A DNA stretch of 64,000 nucleotides from JAFEDN01 sp963844565 (GCA_963844565.1 CAWJON010000002.1:1488001-1552000), one strand, 5' to 3'; numbered from the stretch's first letter, positions 16,263 to 26,239 are shown. Made by a program: numbers and translations. Notes: generated by a model from the sequence alone, not told the origin.

Positions 16263-17042
16263 ATGAATTTGCATATAGTTACTTTATTCCCTGAAATGTT
16301 CCAAGCTTTAAACTCTGGAATAGTAGGCCGCGCACTCAATAAAAACTTATTACAAATGCGTTTTTGGAATCCTCGAGCATTTACTCACGATAAACATCAA
16401 ACGGTGGATGATCGACCCTACGGGGGTGGCCCTGGTATGGTCATGAAAGTCTCTCCTTTACGCTTGGCAATTCAAGCGGCCAAGCAAGCTATTGAAAATT
16501 CTACTGAAGAATCTAATGTGGAGTTGAAGGAAAAAACACGGGTCATTTATTTGTCTCCTCAAGGTAAAACGCTGAAACAACAAGATATCATTAGATTGTC
16601 TCAACAAAAAAAATTAATATTTTTAGCCGGACGCTATGAAGGGGTAGATCAGCGATTAATTGATCAAGACGTTGATGAAGTATGGTCAGTTGGCGACTAT
16701 ATTGTGAGCGGTGGAGAGTTACCCATCATGATCGTTGTTGACGCTATGGTACGTTTACTGCCGGAAGTATTGAATGACCCTCAATCTGCTCACCAAGATT
16801 CTTTCAGTGATGGCCTCCTTGAGTACCCGCAATATACTCGTCCTCCCTGTATAGATGGACAAACAGTACCTGATGTTCTTTTAAAGGGCGACCATCAAGC
16901 GATAGCGCAATGGCGAAATAAAGAATCTTTAAAAAACACTTGGCAAACGCGCCCAGATCTGTTAAAAATAGCGGTTCTCAACCATGAGCAAAAAAAGCTG
17001 TTGGATGAAGTTATCCATCAAGAGGACTATCATGCAAAATAA
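16263..17042 (+). CDS. trmD: tRNA (guanine-N1-)-methyltransferase
   Basis: Methylates G37 of tRNAs using S-adenosylmethionine in a SPOUT trefoil-knot fold. The 259 residues show LHIVTLFPEMF, the catalytic-loop region DDRPYGGGPGMVMK, LAGRYEGVDQR and VGDYIVSGGELP (knot), then DSFSDGLLEYPQYTRP. These are all hallmarks of TrmD. It lies 5 bases after rimM and overlaps the rplS start by 11 bases. Confidence 0.97.
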   Translation: MNLHIVTLFPEMFQALNSGIVGRALNKNLLQMRFWNPRAFTHDKHQTVDDRPYGGGPGMVMKVSPLRLAIQAAKQAIENSTEESNVELKEKTRVIYLSPQGKTLKQQDIIRLSQQKKLIFLAGRYEGVDQRLIDQDVDEVWSVGDYIVSGGELPIMIVVDAMVRLLPEVLNDPQSAHQDSFSDGLLEYPQYTRPPCIDGQTVPDVLLKGDHQAIAQWRNKESLKNTWQTRPDLLKIAVLNHEQKKLLDEVIHQEDYHAK

Positions 17043-17421
17043 AATTATTAAAGAGCTTGAAGCTGAACGCATTCAAGGCAAAAAAACACACGATTATGCC
17101 CCCGGAGACTTGGTTGTCGTTTCTGTGAAAGTCAAAGAAGGTGATCGTGAACGTATTCAAGCATTTGAGGGTGTTGTGCTAGCTATGCGCAGCCGAGGAT
17201 TGAATTCGTCCTTGACCGTAAGAAAAATTTCGCATGGTGAAGGCGTTGAACGCGTATTCCCTATTTACAGTCCAATGGTTGAAGACATTCAGATAAAACG
17301 TCGAGGCCAAGTACGAAGAGCCAAACTTTATTACCTTAGAAATTTACAAGGACGCAAAGCACGTATTCGCGAGCGCTTATTAGTCAAAGAAAAAGAACAA
17401 GTCGAAGCCCCAAAAGAATAG
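17032..17421 (+). CDS. rplS: 50S ribosomal protein L19
   Basis: The 129-residue product has the L19 core: GDLVVVSVKVKEGDRERIQAFEG, SLTVRKISHGEGVERVFP and KLYYLRNLQGRKARIRERL. The start at 17032 (MQNKIIKEL) gives the family N-terminus and sits inside the end of trmD. Last gene of the operon; no clear terminator is visible before the convergent MFS gene. Confidence 0.95.
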   Translation: MQNKIIKELEAERIQGKKTHDYAPGDLVVVSVKVKEGDRERIQAFEGVVLAMRSRGLNSSLTVRKISHGEGVERVFPIYSPMVEDIQIKRRGQVRRAKLYYLRNLQGRKARIRERLLVKEKEQVEAPKE

Positions 17422-17440
17422 TGATTAGCTACTAGAGCTA

Positions 17441-18685
17441 TTAGATCTTGTAGGCTGAAGGAAGACGACTGCCCATATAGGTCGCTAGCAGTAATGCCAA
17501 AGGCAAAATGCTTAAAGCCAACTGGTATTGATGCGTAGTGTATTGGCCAATATGATGAAAACGATGGCTCTCTAAAGCCAGAAAAAATCCCACCAATGGC
17601 TGCAGAATTGGCGCCCCTCCCACACTGATCATATTCACAAACCCAACGCTTGTAGAACGCATATAGCTCGGTGCAATTTCATTGGCAATCACGAATGTCA
17701 AAACATACGTGCTAATAGCGAAACCCAATAGTAACATTAACAAAACAACCACCCACAAAGGAAAGTGAGTGAAATAAATTATCAAAGAGATTAATAGTGC
17801 GCCTATAAATGGTCCCCACATCATGACAATGCGACGCAACGCAAATCGTGAATCTAACCAACCAATCACTGGCCCACCAATTGAAATACCAATAAAAACT
17901 AAGTTACTGATAAATGTCGCCCAAGTTAATGTCAACCCCCGTGACACTTCCATAAAGGGCACCGCCCACAATGCTACGAAAACGGTAACAATTGAAAACA
18001 TAAGCCCAGAATAAATGCCATTAAACCACGCCTGCTTATTTTTTATGATGAATTTAATGTCTCGCCAAAAATCTATTTTTTGCACGTGTTGAGGTTGATA
18101 ATCGGGAGGGTTATCACGAACAATTGTCCATAACAGTCCAGAAATAATAAAAGCCAAAAAGCCAGCGCCAAATAAACAATTCCGCCAACCAAAATGTATA
18201 ACTAGATAGGCTAAAAAAGTACTACCAAAAATGGCCCCAAACATCCCCAATGTTTCAGCGATTGCTACCATAACCGCAAAGCGTTGGATAGGAAACCAAC
18301 GCGCAATAATATTTAACGAGCCCACGAAAGCAAACGCACCACCTGTACCCATTATTAAACGAGCGGGAATTGCTTGCCACAATTGATGTGAGTGGGAAAA
18401 AAAGATACATCCTATTCCACAAACGAATGCGCCTAAGGTTAATAACTTTCTCGGCCCAAAACGATCAATTAATGCACCAGCAGGCGCTTGCAAGGTTACA
18501 TAAATGTAGTAATAAGAGCTCGCCACAATGCCTGCGCCTAACGCAGTCAATGAAAAACTTTTCATCAACCCGCCTACAATTACGGCGGAAGAGAGTTGTA
18601 AAAAAAATTGAAATAATAAAAAAATTGCAGAAGTATACCAGACTACCCAAGCCCACTTGTCCATAGTTGTGGATTTTTCTTTCAT
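17441..18685 (-). CDS. MFS transporter, organic-anion (phthalate/hexuronate-like) type
   Basis: About 414 residues with 12 hydrophobic segments. The typical loop 2-3 signature APAGALIDRFGPRKLL, a conserved TGGAFAFVGSLNIIARWF in helix 4 and a second-half repeat (GGPVIGWLDSRFALRRIVM) are present. The substrate cannot be read from sequence. Start MKEKSTTMDKW at 18685 is chosen because the longer frame adds a non-conserved leader overlapping the divergent ygfZ promoter. It is convergent with rplS and divergent from ygfZ, whose ATG is 46 bases away. Confidence 0.8.
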   Translation of the reverse strand: MKEKSTTMDKWAWVVWYTSAIFLLFQFFLQLSSAVIVGGLMKSFSLTALGAGIVASSYYYIYVTLQAPAGALIDRFGPRKLLTLGAFVCGIGCIFFSHSHQLWQAIPARLIMGTGGAFAFVGSLNIIARWFPIQRFAVMVAIAETLGMFGAIFGSTFLAYLVIHFGWRNCLFGAGFLAFIISGLLWTIVRDNPPDYQPQHVQKIDFWRDIKFIIKNKQAWFNGIYSGLMFSIVTVFVALWAVPFMEVSRGLTLTWATFISNLVFIGISIGGPVIGWLDSRFALRRIVMMWGPFIGALLISLIIYFTHFPLWVVVLLMLLLGFAISTYVLTFVIANEIAPSYMRSTSVGFVNMISVGGAPILQPLVGFFLALESHRFHHIGQYTTHQYQLALSILPLALLLATYMGSRLPSAYKI

Positions 18686-18730
18686 AAAGTAATAATGACA
18701 TAGGTTCAAAAAAAATGATATGCTATAGCT

Positions 18731-19564
18731 ATGAAGCCTCAATTAGCGCGCCGATGTGATCTAACTGTGATGGAAGTTTCTGGTGAAGACTCAGCTTCAT
18801 TCTTACAGGGGCAGGTTTGTTGTGACATTCGCCTTCTCGAAAATTCATCACCCTTATTTAGTGCTTGCTGCGATTATAAAGGTCGAGCAATTGCTAACTT
18901 CTGGATTTGGGGAAAAGATAAATCTTTCTATCTCCTGTTACCTAAGTCCATGTTCGAAATTACCTTAAATCATTTTAAAAAATTTGCGGTCTTCTCTAAA
19001 GTTGTTTTTAAAGAAGATCAATCCTGGTTAGTATTCAATTATACAAGTTCAAACAATAATTCACTGCAATTCGTTGAACAACATGCTGCTTTACCCATGA
19101 AGACAAACCCATCCCTCTCTCTTCAATGGTTCATCGGCCACCAGCAATCCATGGAAAAAATTTGGGAAATTCTATCTAACGATGCCGAAATAATTGATGA
19201 AAACATTTTGAACTATCTGATGATTCTAGCTGAGTTCTTTTTTATCCAGCCCCAAACCAGCGCATTATTTGTGCCGCAAATGATTGGCTTAGACAAATCA
19301 AATGGCATTAGCTTTAACAAAGGATGTTTTTTAGGTCAGGAAGTTATTGCTCGGGCTCAACATTTGGGGCAATTGAAGCGCCATTTGCACAGTTTTTGCC
19401 TACCCGTCGGAGAGGCTGCTCTTCCTTCAATAGCAGACACTCTAAAAAGTGCTTCAGGAGAAGTTGTCGGCAATGTGGTCAGTGTTGCCACAGAGTCCAA
19501 AGAAACTTATAGAATCCTAGCGGTTGTACAAGACCGTGCTCAAGACACCCCTATTTATCTTTAG
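18731..19564 (+). CDS. ygfZ: tRNA-modifying/iron-sulfur repair protein YgfZ (folate-binding)
   Basis: GcvT-like folate-binding protein that supports Fe-S enzymes such as MiaB. The 277-residue product contains the signature KGCFLGQEVIAR at about residues 195-206, with the essential cysteine, and the early DLTVMEVSGEDSASFLQGQV block. miaB is also present in this window (56.9 kb). The gene is convergent with lysS and overlaps its 3' end by 14 bases. Confidence 0.9.
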   Translation: MKPQLARRCDLTVMEVSGEDSASFLQGQVCCDIRLLENSSPLFSACCDYKGRAIANFWIWGKDKSFYLLLPKSMFEITLNHFKKFAVFSKVVFKEDQSWLVFNYTSSNNNSLQFVEQHAALPMKTNPSLSLQWFIGHQQSMEKIWEILSNDAEIIDENILNYLMILAEFFFIQPQTSALFVPQMIGLDKSNGISFNKGCFLGQEVIARAQHLGQLKRHLHSFCLPVGEAALPSIADTLKSASGEVVGNVVSVATESKETYRILAVVQDRAQDTPIYL

Positions 19565-21047
19565 AAGTTTGGGGGCGGAGCAATGGAAATAAAATAACCT
19601 CCCTGATAGAAGGGCTATCGGTAAACAACATCACCAGGCGATCAATACCAATTCCTTCCCCAGCAGTGGGCGGAAGACCATATTCTAAGGCGGTGATATA
19701 GTCTTCATCAAAAATCATTGCCTCATCATCACCCGCCGCACGCGCTTGCATTTGCTGACGAAAGCGATCGGCTTGATCTTCAGGGTCGTTAAGTTCAGAA
19801 AAACCATTCGCTAATTCACGACCGGCAATGAAAAGCTCGAATCGATCGGTGATAAAAGGATTTTTATCATTAGCCCGTGCCAAAGGAGATACTTCAGCAG
19901 GATATTCAGTGATAAAAGTGGGATGAATGAGTTTTTCCTCAACGAATTTTTCAAACAAATCACTTTGGATTTTTCCCAGCCCTGAACTTGAAGGCGTGCC
20001 TAATTCATATTTTCTTACCAACGCCCTAGCTTTTTGTAAATCATCTAATTCTTCATTGGTAATTTCTGGCTGATATTTTAGTATGGCTTGCTTGAGCGTT
20101 AAACGATCAAACGGTTGACTTAAATCAATCTCTTGGCCTTGATAGGAAATTTGCAATTTCCCTAAGACTGCCTTAGCCAAATACTGGAACATCTTTTCAG
20201 TAAAAGTCATCAGCGCAATATATTCCATATAGGCATGATAAAATTCGAGCATGGTGAATTCAGGGTTGTGCCGGGTGGAAATTCCTTCATTGCGGAAATT
20301 TCGATTAATTTCATATACTTTTTCTAAACCGCCAACCACCAGCCGCTTTAAATACAGCTCAGGGGCAATTCTTAAATACATATCCATGTCCATTGCATTA
20401 TGATGGGTGACGAATGGTTTGGCAGCTGCTCCACCTGGCTGAATTTGCATCATCGGGGTTTCAACTTCGACAAATCCTTGTGAATCTAAGTAATTTCTTA
20501 ATTCAGAGACCAAACGCGATCGAATTTGAAAAATTCGCCGAGTATTTTCATTCATGATCAAATCTAAATAGCGTTGACGAAAACGTTGTTCTTGGTCAGC
20601 TAGTCCATGAAACTTATCCGGCAAGGGACGAAGTGATTTGCTTAATAGCCGAAGCTCTTTGACCTTGATGGACAATTCGCCACTTTTGGTTTTAAAAAGG
20701 TTGCCAACTGCGCCGATAATGTCGCCAATATCCCAAGTTTTGAAATCAGCGTAAATACCTTCCGGCAACTGATCCTCTGCAATGTAGAGTTGAATTCTTC
20801 CCGACATATCTTGCAAATTGACAAAACTGGCTTTACCCATGAGCCTTCGAAACATAATTCTTCCAGCAACGCTTACTTTTTCTTGCTGAGCCAAGATCTC
20901 TTCTCCAGCAGTTGAAAAATTTTGCTGTAAATTCGCGGCTAAAACGGTTCTTTCAAAATCGTTTGGGTAAGCTACCTTTTTTGTGCGTAATTCCTTTAAT
21001 TTCTGTTTCCGTTGAGATATTTGTTCATTGTGTTCTAATTCAGTCAT
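19551..21047 (-). CDS. lysS: lysyl-tRNA synthetase, class II
   Basis: The 498 residues hold an N-terminal OB-fold anticodon-binding domain (EKVSVAGRIMFRRLMGKASF) and class II motif 1 (SRLVSELRNYLDSQGFVEVETPMM). They also hold motif 2 (NFRNEGISTRHNPEFTMLEF) and motif 3 (GIGIDRLVMLFTDSPSIREVI). Normal length. The start overlaps the prfB stop by 4 bases, the prfB-lysS arrangement conserved in many gammaproteobacteria. A tRNA-Lys gene lies at 30.9 kb in this window. Confidence 0.96.
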   Translation of the reverse strand: MTELEHNEQISQRKQKLKELRTKKVAYPNDFERTVLAANLQQNFSTAGEEILAQQEKVSVAGRIMFRRLMGKASFVNLQDMSGRIQLYIAEDQLPEGIYADFKTWDIGDIIGAVGNLFKTKSGELSIKVKELRLLSKSLRPLPDKFHGLADQEQRFRQRYLDLIMNENTRRIFQIRSRLVSELRNYLDSQGFVEVETPMMQIQPGGAAAKPFVTHHNAMDMDMYLRIAPELYLKRLVVGGLEKVYEINRNFRNEGISTRHNPEFTMLEFYHAYMEYIALMTFTEKMFQYLAKAVLGKLQISYQGQEIDLSQPFDRLTLKQAILKYQPEITNEELDDLQKARALVRKYELGTPSSSGLGKIQSDLFEKFVEEKLIHPTFITEYPAEVSPLARANDKNPFITDRFELFIAGRELANGFSELNDPEDQADRFRQQMQARAAGDDEAMIFDEDYITALEYGLPPTAGEGIGIDRLVMLFTDSPSIREVILFPLLRPQTSKDK

Positions 21048-22142
21048 ACACCTTCCTTTAAACTTGCTTCAATAAATGCATCCAAATCACCATCTAAAAC
21101 GGCTTGCGTATTGGTAGTTTCAACCCCAGTGCGTAAATCTTTGATGCGCGAAGCATCCAAAACATAAGAGCGTATTTGGCTTCCCCAACCAATTGAGGCT
21201 TTGCCCTCTTCCAAAGCTTGTAATTCGGCTTTTTTCTTTTGTTGTTCGAGCTCATAAAGCTTTGCTTTGAGTTGTTTCATAGCCGATGAACGGTTTTTAT
21301 GTTGGGAACGATCACTTTGACATTGTACCACAATCCCTGAAGGCAAGTGGGTTAACCGGACAGCAGAATCTGTTTTATTAACGTGCTGCCCGCCGGCTCC
21401 GCTAGCGCGATAAGTATCGGTGCGAATATCAGCCGGGTTGATTTCGATATGAATTTCATCAGAAATTTCGGGTGATACAAATACTGAAGCAAATGAGGTG
21501 TGCCGCCGATTTCCAGAATCAAAAGGTGATTTTCGCACCAAGCGATGAACGCCAGTCTCAGTCCGTAACCAACCAAAGACGTAATCACCTTCTACATGTA
21601 CGGTAACGCTTTTTAAACCCGCCACTTCGCCAGGTGAATATTCGACTAACGTTGTTTTAAAACTATGCCCATCACACCAACGCAAATACATGCGTAACAA
21701 CATTTCCGCCCAATCTTGAGCCTCAGTGCCTCCTGATCCCGAATTAATATCTAAAAAGGCATTATTTGGGTCCATGGGATGAGAAAACATTTGTCGAAAT
21801 TCAAGGGCTTCAATACTTTTCTTTAATTTATTGATTTCTTCAACCACAGTGGGCAGTAAATCTTCTGCATTTTCCAGTTTTATTAAATTGAGAAATTCTT
21901 CATTCTCTTGTAAATTTTTGGTAATTTGTTCCAAATTGCTAACGGTTTGGGTTAATTGTGCTCGTTCCTTTCCTAATTCTTGAGCAAGATTTTGATTTTG
22001 CCAAATATCTGGCTTTTCGAGTTCAATTTGGATTTCTTCTAATCGTAGACGTTTACCGTCGTAGTCAAAGATACCCCCAAAGGGCTTGCAAACGTGTTCG
22101 TAGATCAGTTAATTTTTCAAATAATATATTGGTTTCAATCAT
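21044..22142 (-). CDS. prfB: peptide chain release factor 2, with programmed +1 frameshift
   Basis: Recognises UGA and UAA. Translation starts at ATG 22142-22140, reads 25 codons (MIETNILFEK...LQALWGYL) and meets an in-frame TGA at 22067-22065. The site reads GGGGGTATCTTTGAC: an internal Shine-Dalgarno-like GGGGG, the CTT slip codon and TGA C, the classical autoregulatory site. After the +1 shift it continues DYDGKRLRLEEIQIEL to give about 365 residues. The GGQ loop (SGAGGQHVNKTDSAV) and the anticodon-like SPF (KSPFDSGNRRH) are present. etfA ends 12 bases upstream and lysS follows with a 4-base overlap. Confidence 0.96.
22064..22081 (-). promoter_or_regulatory. RF2 programmed +1 frameshift site
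   Basis: Read on the minus strand, TGGGGGTATCTTTGAC places a GGGGG anti-Shine-Dalgarno target three bases before CTT TGA C. When RF2 is scarce the ribosome slips from CUU to UUU and continues. This matches the established prfB recoding element almost base for base. Confidence 0.95.
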
Positions 22143-22154
22143 AAGAATATTTTA

Positions 22155-23105
22155 TTATTTTTTGGGTTCTGCTGTCAATTTCGCAATTAACTCAGGGATG
22201 GCGGTAAATAAATCCGCTTCTAGCGTATAATCGGCAATGCGCATAATTTCGGCATTGGGATCTTTATTGATGGAAACAATCACCTTACTGTCTTTCATTC
22301 CCGCTAAATGTTGAATCGCCCCTGATAAGCCAATGGCGATATAGAGGTCAGGAGCGACAATCTGACCCGTTTGTCCTACTTGTAAATTGTTATCAATATA
22401 CCCGGCATCAACTGCAGCACGTGATGCGCCAATTGCCGCCCCCAGCTTTTCTGCCAATGGTTCTAATAAAGTTTTAAAATTTTCTTTGCTTTGTAAGCCT
22501 CGCCCACCAGAAATAACAATTTTAGCTGATGAAAGAGAAGGCCTTGCTGAAATGCTTTTCACATCTCGAACAAATTCAACCCGCGGGTCCTTAAAAACCA
22601 AATCTGATTCTTCCGGATCAACTGAATGTACGGCTTCGGCACTCATTTCAGAAAAAGCTGCACAACGGACAGTCATGACTTTAATAAGATCTTTGCAACA
22701 AACGGTCGCCAACGCATTTCCCGCGTAAATAGGTCTGACGAACGTATTACTATCTAAGACTTCTACAATGTCTGAAATTTGATTCACATCCAAGAGCGCA
22801 GCCACTCGAGGCATGATATTTTTTCCATAATTTGAAGCCGGCGCCATAATATGTGAAAATGATTTACCGATTTCCACCACTAATTTAGCTATATTCTCTG
22901 CTAAGCCATGTAAATAATTCTCGGAACAATTAAAAATAATTTTTTTTAAGGGATATTTTTGCAATTCTGCACCGATTGCTCTTCCCTCCTCTCCTACTAC
23001 CAAGGCCGTAATTTCATCGGTAATTTTTCTTGCGGCGGTCATTAAAGAAGCGAAATTATTATTTAATTTGCCTTGATCATTTTCAACGATAATTAATAAT
23101 TTCAT
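22155..23105 (-). CDS. etfA: electron transfer flavoprotein alpha subunit
   Basis: FAD-binding subunit of ETF, which carries electrons from acyl-CoA dehydrogenases to ETF-quinone oxidoreductase. The 316 residues include the N-terminal domain (SHIMAPASNYGKNIMPRVAA) and the C-terminal FAD domain with SGGRGLQSKENF, GASRAAVDAGYI, QVGQTGQIVAPDLYIAIGLSG and SINKDPNAEIMRIADY. It overlaps etfB by 4 bases and precedes prfB by 12. Confidence 0.96.
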   Translation of the reverse strand: MKLLIIVENDQGKLNNNFASLMTAARKITDEITALVVGEEGRAIGAELQKYPLKKIIFNCSENYLHGLAENIAKLVVEIGKSFSHIMAPASNYGKNIMPRVAALLDVNQISDIVEVLDSNTFVRPIYAGNALATVCCKDLIKVMTVRCAAFSEMSAEAVHSVDPEESDLVFKDPRVEFVRDVKSISARPSLSSAKIVISGGRGLQSKENFKTLLEPLAEKLGAAIGASRAAVDAGYIDNNLQVGQTGQIVAPDLYIAIGLSGAIQHLAGMKDSKVIVSINKDPNAEIMRIADYTLEADLFTAIPELIAKLTAEPKK

Positions 23106-23851
23106 TGGATTACCTTAGCCTGGCGTAACTTATCTATTAATTGCTGAACATTCTCTACTTTTTGACCTAAAGGCCTCGGTTTGGGTGGAGTAATTTTTAG
23201 TATGCTTAAACTTAGATTTAAATCAATTCCTAAAGATTCCACCGGAAAAATGTCCAATCTTTTTTGACGAGCTTTCATAATTTCAGTTAATTTAATAAAG
23301 CGTGGCGTATTTAGTCTTAAATCAGCGGTAACAATAGCCGGTAAACTGACGCGCAGTATTTGATGACCGCCATCAACTTCTCTTTCAACTTCTAGTGTAT
23401 TTTTCTCTAGGGTTATTTTCGAAGCAAAAGTCGCCTGAGGCCAATCCAATAATGCTGCCAACATTTGACCGGTCTGATTGCAATCATCATCAATAGCCTG
23501 CTTTCCCATCAGCACCCAATCAATTTTCTCTTTTTCAATATAGATTTTAAGTAGTTTAGCAATAATGAGGGGAGGAAATTCTTCATTTGTTTGCAGCAAA
23601 ATTCCTCGATCAGCGCCCATTGCTAAACCGGTACGCAAAGTTTCTTGGCAGAGCGCATTACCAATAGTAATAATAATAATCTCTGTCACTATCCCAGCTT
23701 CTTTTAAACGAATTGCTTCTTCTAATGCAATTTCGTCGAATGGATTGGGGGACATCTTAACATTCTGCGTCTCAATCCCTGAGCCGTCAGTTTTGATTCT
23801 TGGTTTCAGATTAGCGTCTAAGACTCGTTTAATTGGCACTAACAATTTCAT
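23102..23851 (-). CDS. etfB: electron transfer flavoprotein beta subunit
   Basis: The 249-residue product has the ETF-beta signature VEREVDGGHQILRVSLPAIVT, the nucleotide-binding DWVLMGKQAIDDDCNQTGQM and the initial KLLVPIKRVLDANLKPRI. It binds AMP structurally and pairs with EtfA. The stop of the ETF-quinone oxidoreductase gene directly abuts its start, so the three genes form one electron-transfer operon. Confidence 0.96.
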   Translation of the reverse strand: MKLLVPIKRVLDANLKPRIKTDGSGIETQNVKMSPNPFDEIALEEAIRLKEAGIVTEIIIITIGNALCQETLRTGLAMGADRGILLQTNEEFPPLIIAKLLKIYIEKEKIDWVLMGKQAIDDDCNQTGQMLAALLDWPQATFASKITLEKNTLEVEREVDGGHQILRVSLPAIVTADLRLNTPRFIKLTEIMKARQKRLDIFPVESLGIDLNLSLSILKITPPKPRPLGQKVENVQQLIDKLRQAKVIQ

Positions 23852-25483
23852 CTACAGTCCTTGGTAATTGGGCCCGCTCCCACCCTCTGGCACTATCCAC
23901 CGGATATTTCTTGCAGGATCTTTAATATCACATGTTTTGCAATGCACACAATTGGCAGCGTTGATTTGTAAAGTAGGTTCGTTTTCACCATGAAAAATTA
24001 TTTCATAGACTCCAGCAGGGCAATATCGTTGTTCTGGCGCTGCATAGCGCTTATAAGAAATTTCTATCGATTTATGAGGATCGTCCAAAATTAAATGTTG
24101 TGGCTGATTTTCTACATAATCAATATTGGCAAGATAGACAGAACTCATTCTATCGAAGGTAATTATTCCGTCTGGTTGTGGATAAGAAATTTTTTTAAAC
24201 ATGTCGGCGAATTTAGTTTCGTCACGGTCATGTGTTAAATGGTGTAAAGTCCATGGTGTCTTTCCACCAAATAATTTCAATTCTAAACCACTGAAAATAA
24301 TACCAGGCCACAAGCCTAAACGAAAATAAATTCTAGCATTACGAACAGCATGCAACTCTTTATAAACTTTTGATTTTTTCAATATTAGAGGATAAAGGTC
24401 AAGATCTTTACCACCTTCAGGGTCTATTTTTAAAGACTCAACAATAGCTTCAGCAGCCTGCATCCCCGTTTTCATGGCATTATGTGTACCTTTAATTTTA
24501 GGCACATTTAGAAAACCAGCAGCGCAACCAATTAATGCCCCTCCAGGAAAAATAAGTTTAGGAATAGATTGGAAGCCGCCTTCATTTAACGCCCGAGCAC
24601 CGTACGCAATCCGTGTCGCTGCAAAAAATAGCGGGTGAATCGCAGGGTGTGTTTTGAATCGTTGCATTTCTGCAAATGGGTCAAGATAAGGATTGGAGTA
24701 ATCGAGACCAACAATAAATCCTATGGCAATTTGGAAATTGTCTAAATGGTAAATAAAACCACCACCATAATTATCTGAAGAGAGTGGCCAACCCACAAAA
24801 TGCTCCACCAATCCAAGCTGATGCTGCTCAGGTTTAACTTGCCAGATTTCTTTTATTCCCAAACCATAAGTTTGTGGATCGGATTGTTCACGTAATTTAA
24901 ACCGATGAATGACCTCTTCAGTTAAATACCCCCGACAACCTTCAGCCAACAAAGTGTATTTAGCGAAAATTTGAACACCTGGTTGATACTCTGGCTTAGG
25001 CTTGCCATCTTCCCCAACTCCTTTTTCGCCAGTAATCACACCATTCACCCGACCATTCTCCCCGAAGAGAAATTTCGCCGCGGCAAATCCTGGGAAAATT
25101 TCCACACCCAAATCAATCGCTTCTTTAGCTAACCATTGACATAAAAGACCTAAGCTACCCATATAATTGTTTTGATTATTTAATTGTGATGGCAAAAAAA
25201 ATTGCGGTACTCGCCAGGCTTTTTTTTCATTCAAGATACTAAATTTATGCTTTTTGACTGAAATTAGAGGAAAATTCTTATTTTTCCAGGCAGGAATTAA
25301 CTCATCTAATGCAGTTGTTTGGAGAATTAATCCTGATAGAATATGTGCGCCTATCTCACTTCCTTTCTCTAACACGCATACACTGAGATTTTTTGCGAGT
25401 TGCTTTAAACGAATTGCTGCAGATAATCCCGCAGGTCCTCCCCCCACAATCAGCACATCAAACTTTAGCGCATCTTCAATCAT
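23852..25483 (-). CDS. electron transfer flavoprotein-ubiquinone oxidoreductase
   Basis: Membrane-associated FAD and 4Fe-4S enzyme passing electrons from ETF to ubiquinone. The FAD motif FDVLIVGGGPAGLSAAIRLKQ is at the N-terminus, GCAAGFLNVPKIKGTHNAMKTG in the middle, and the ferredoxin-like cluster motif CVHCKTCDIKDP with the upstream CPAGVYE near the C-terminus. Length is about 543 residues with a start at 25483 (MIEDALKFDV). An alternative ATG at 25525 has an AGGG ribosome-binding site at good distance and would add 14 residues. A longer reading begins inside MITE A and is not favoured. Confidence 0.93.
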   Translation of the reverse strand: MIEDALKFDVLIVGGGPAGLSAAIRLKQLAKNLSVCVLEKGSEIGAHILSGLILQTTALDELIPAWKNKNFPLISVKKHKFSILNEKKAWRVPQFFLPSQLNNQNNYMGSLGLLCQWLAKEAIDLGVEIFPGFAAAKFLFGENGRVNGVITGEKGVGEDGKPKPEYQPGVQIFAKYTLLAEGCRGYLTEEVIHRFKLREQSDPQTYGLGIKEIWQVKPEQHQLGLVEHFVGWPLSSDNYGGGFIYHLDNFQIAIGFIVGLDYSNPYLDPFAEMQRFKTHPAIHPLFFAATRIAYGARALNEGGFQSIPKLIFPGGALIGCAAGFLNVPKIKGTHNAMKTGMQAAEAIVESLKIDPEGGKDLDLYPLILKKSKVYKELHAVRNARIYFRLGLWPGIIFSGLELKLFGGKTPWTLHHLTHDRDETKFADMFKKISYPQPDGIITFDRMSSVYLANIDYVENQPQHLILDDPHKSIEISYKRYAAPEQRYCPAGVYEIIFHGENEPTLQINAANCVHCKTCDIKDPARNIRWIVPEGGSGPNYQGL

Positions 25484-25534
25484 AGTTCCGAATCCATTCA
25501 AATTTATAGTCTGTTTACATTTCATGTAAACCAA

Positions 25535-25805
25535 CCCTAAAAGGCTTAAAGCCCATTCCGCTTTGTTCAGCGACATCCGCCTACTCGCAAGATTTGTCTA
25601 AACGGGGCCCGTCAGTGGCGATGTTTTCGTGCTCACTACGCCATAAATAGCGGGTGCAATACTTCGTAAGCGCCATTGTGCCTGGTGAACTTTTATCATG
25701 CTAAACTCGTTTCCGAATTGGCTTCGTTGTGCGCGAAAACATCGCCACTGACACCCGTTGCAAAGCATCCCAGGCGGATGCGCTGAACAAAGCTATGCAG
25801 GACGT
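25535..25805 (-). mobile_element. MITE-like palindromic element, copy A
   Basis: About 270 bases. The first end (CCCTAAAAGGCTTAAAGCCC, then CCGCTTTGTTCAGCGACATC, then CCGTCAGTGGCGATGTTTTCG) is matched in reverse complement by the second (CGAAAACATCGCCACTGAC ... GCTGAACAAAGC). The interior of about 105 bases is nearly identical to copy C (around five differences). The type-1 end stops 10 bases before the alternative ATG of the ETF-QO gene and may supply upstream signals. Together with 25806-26508 it fills the gene-free stretch 25526-26518. Confidence 0.8.
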
Positions 25806-25968
25806 ATTAGTTCATCTCAGCATTAAGTAATCTGCCTCGCCAAGTGCCAGATCAGACTATTTTTCTTGTTTCTATTATAAAACAAATTATTAGAAAATAC
25901 CTCCCATGACAAACGCATTGAAATTGACGCATTTTACCAACGAAATCGTCGCTTATGGCTTAAATCAG

Positions 25969-26173
25969 CGTCATTCCGTTAAGAAACGGAATCCAGATAT
26001 CCAGAATCCTCTCCTTTTTTAGCAATAGGCTATCTCCCATACTTTACCTACTGATTTCTTGGAGATACAATCCAGGATTAATATTTACGTTAAGAAAGAA
26101 CTTGCTGAAATAGTATGACTTGGATTAAATATTGCTATTTATCCTGGATTCCGTTTTTCAACAGAATGACGGA
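25969..26173. mobile_element. second-family palindromic repeat element between MITEs A and B
   Basis: About 205 bases bounded by imperfect inverted repeats of some 30 bases. The left end is CGTCATTCCGTT then AAACGGAATCCAG; the right end is CTGGATTCCGTTTTTCAAC then AGAATGACGG. TCATTCC...GGAATCCAG ends are common in small palindromic repeats of host-associated bacteria. The interior is AT-rich and without a credible frame. The flanks 25806-25968 and 26174-26239 hold no recognised feature. Confidence 0.65.
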
Positions 26174-26239
26174 TGATGCGATTACCCTGTTCAGAGATGC
26201 TTTGGCGAAGCAGCTTGTTTAATACTGAAATGAATTGAT

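Noticed and set aside
25495..25576. Longer N-terminus for the ETF-quinone oxidoreductase (MSLNKAEW start)
   Set aside because: These codons lie in the MITE end; the same MSLNKxEW reading appears at other copies (15.3, 26.5 and 38.5 kb), so it is a property of the repeat and not of the enzyme.
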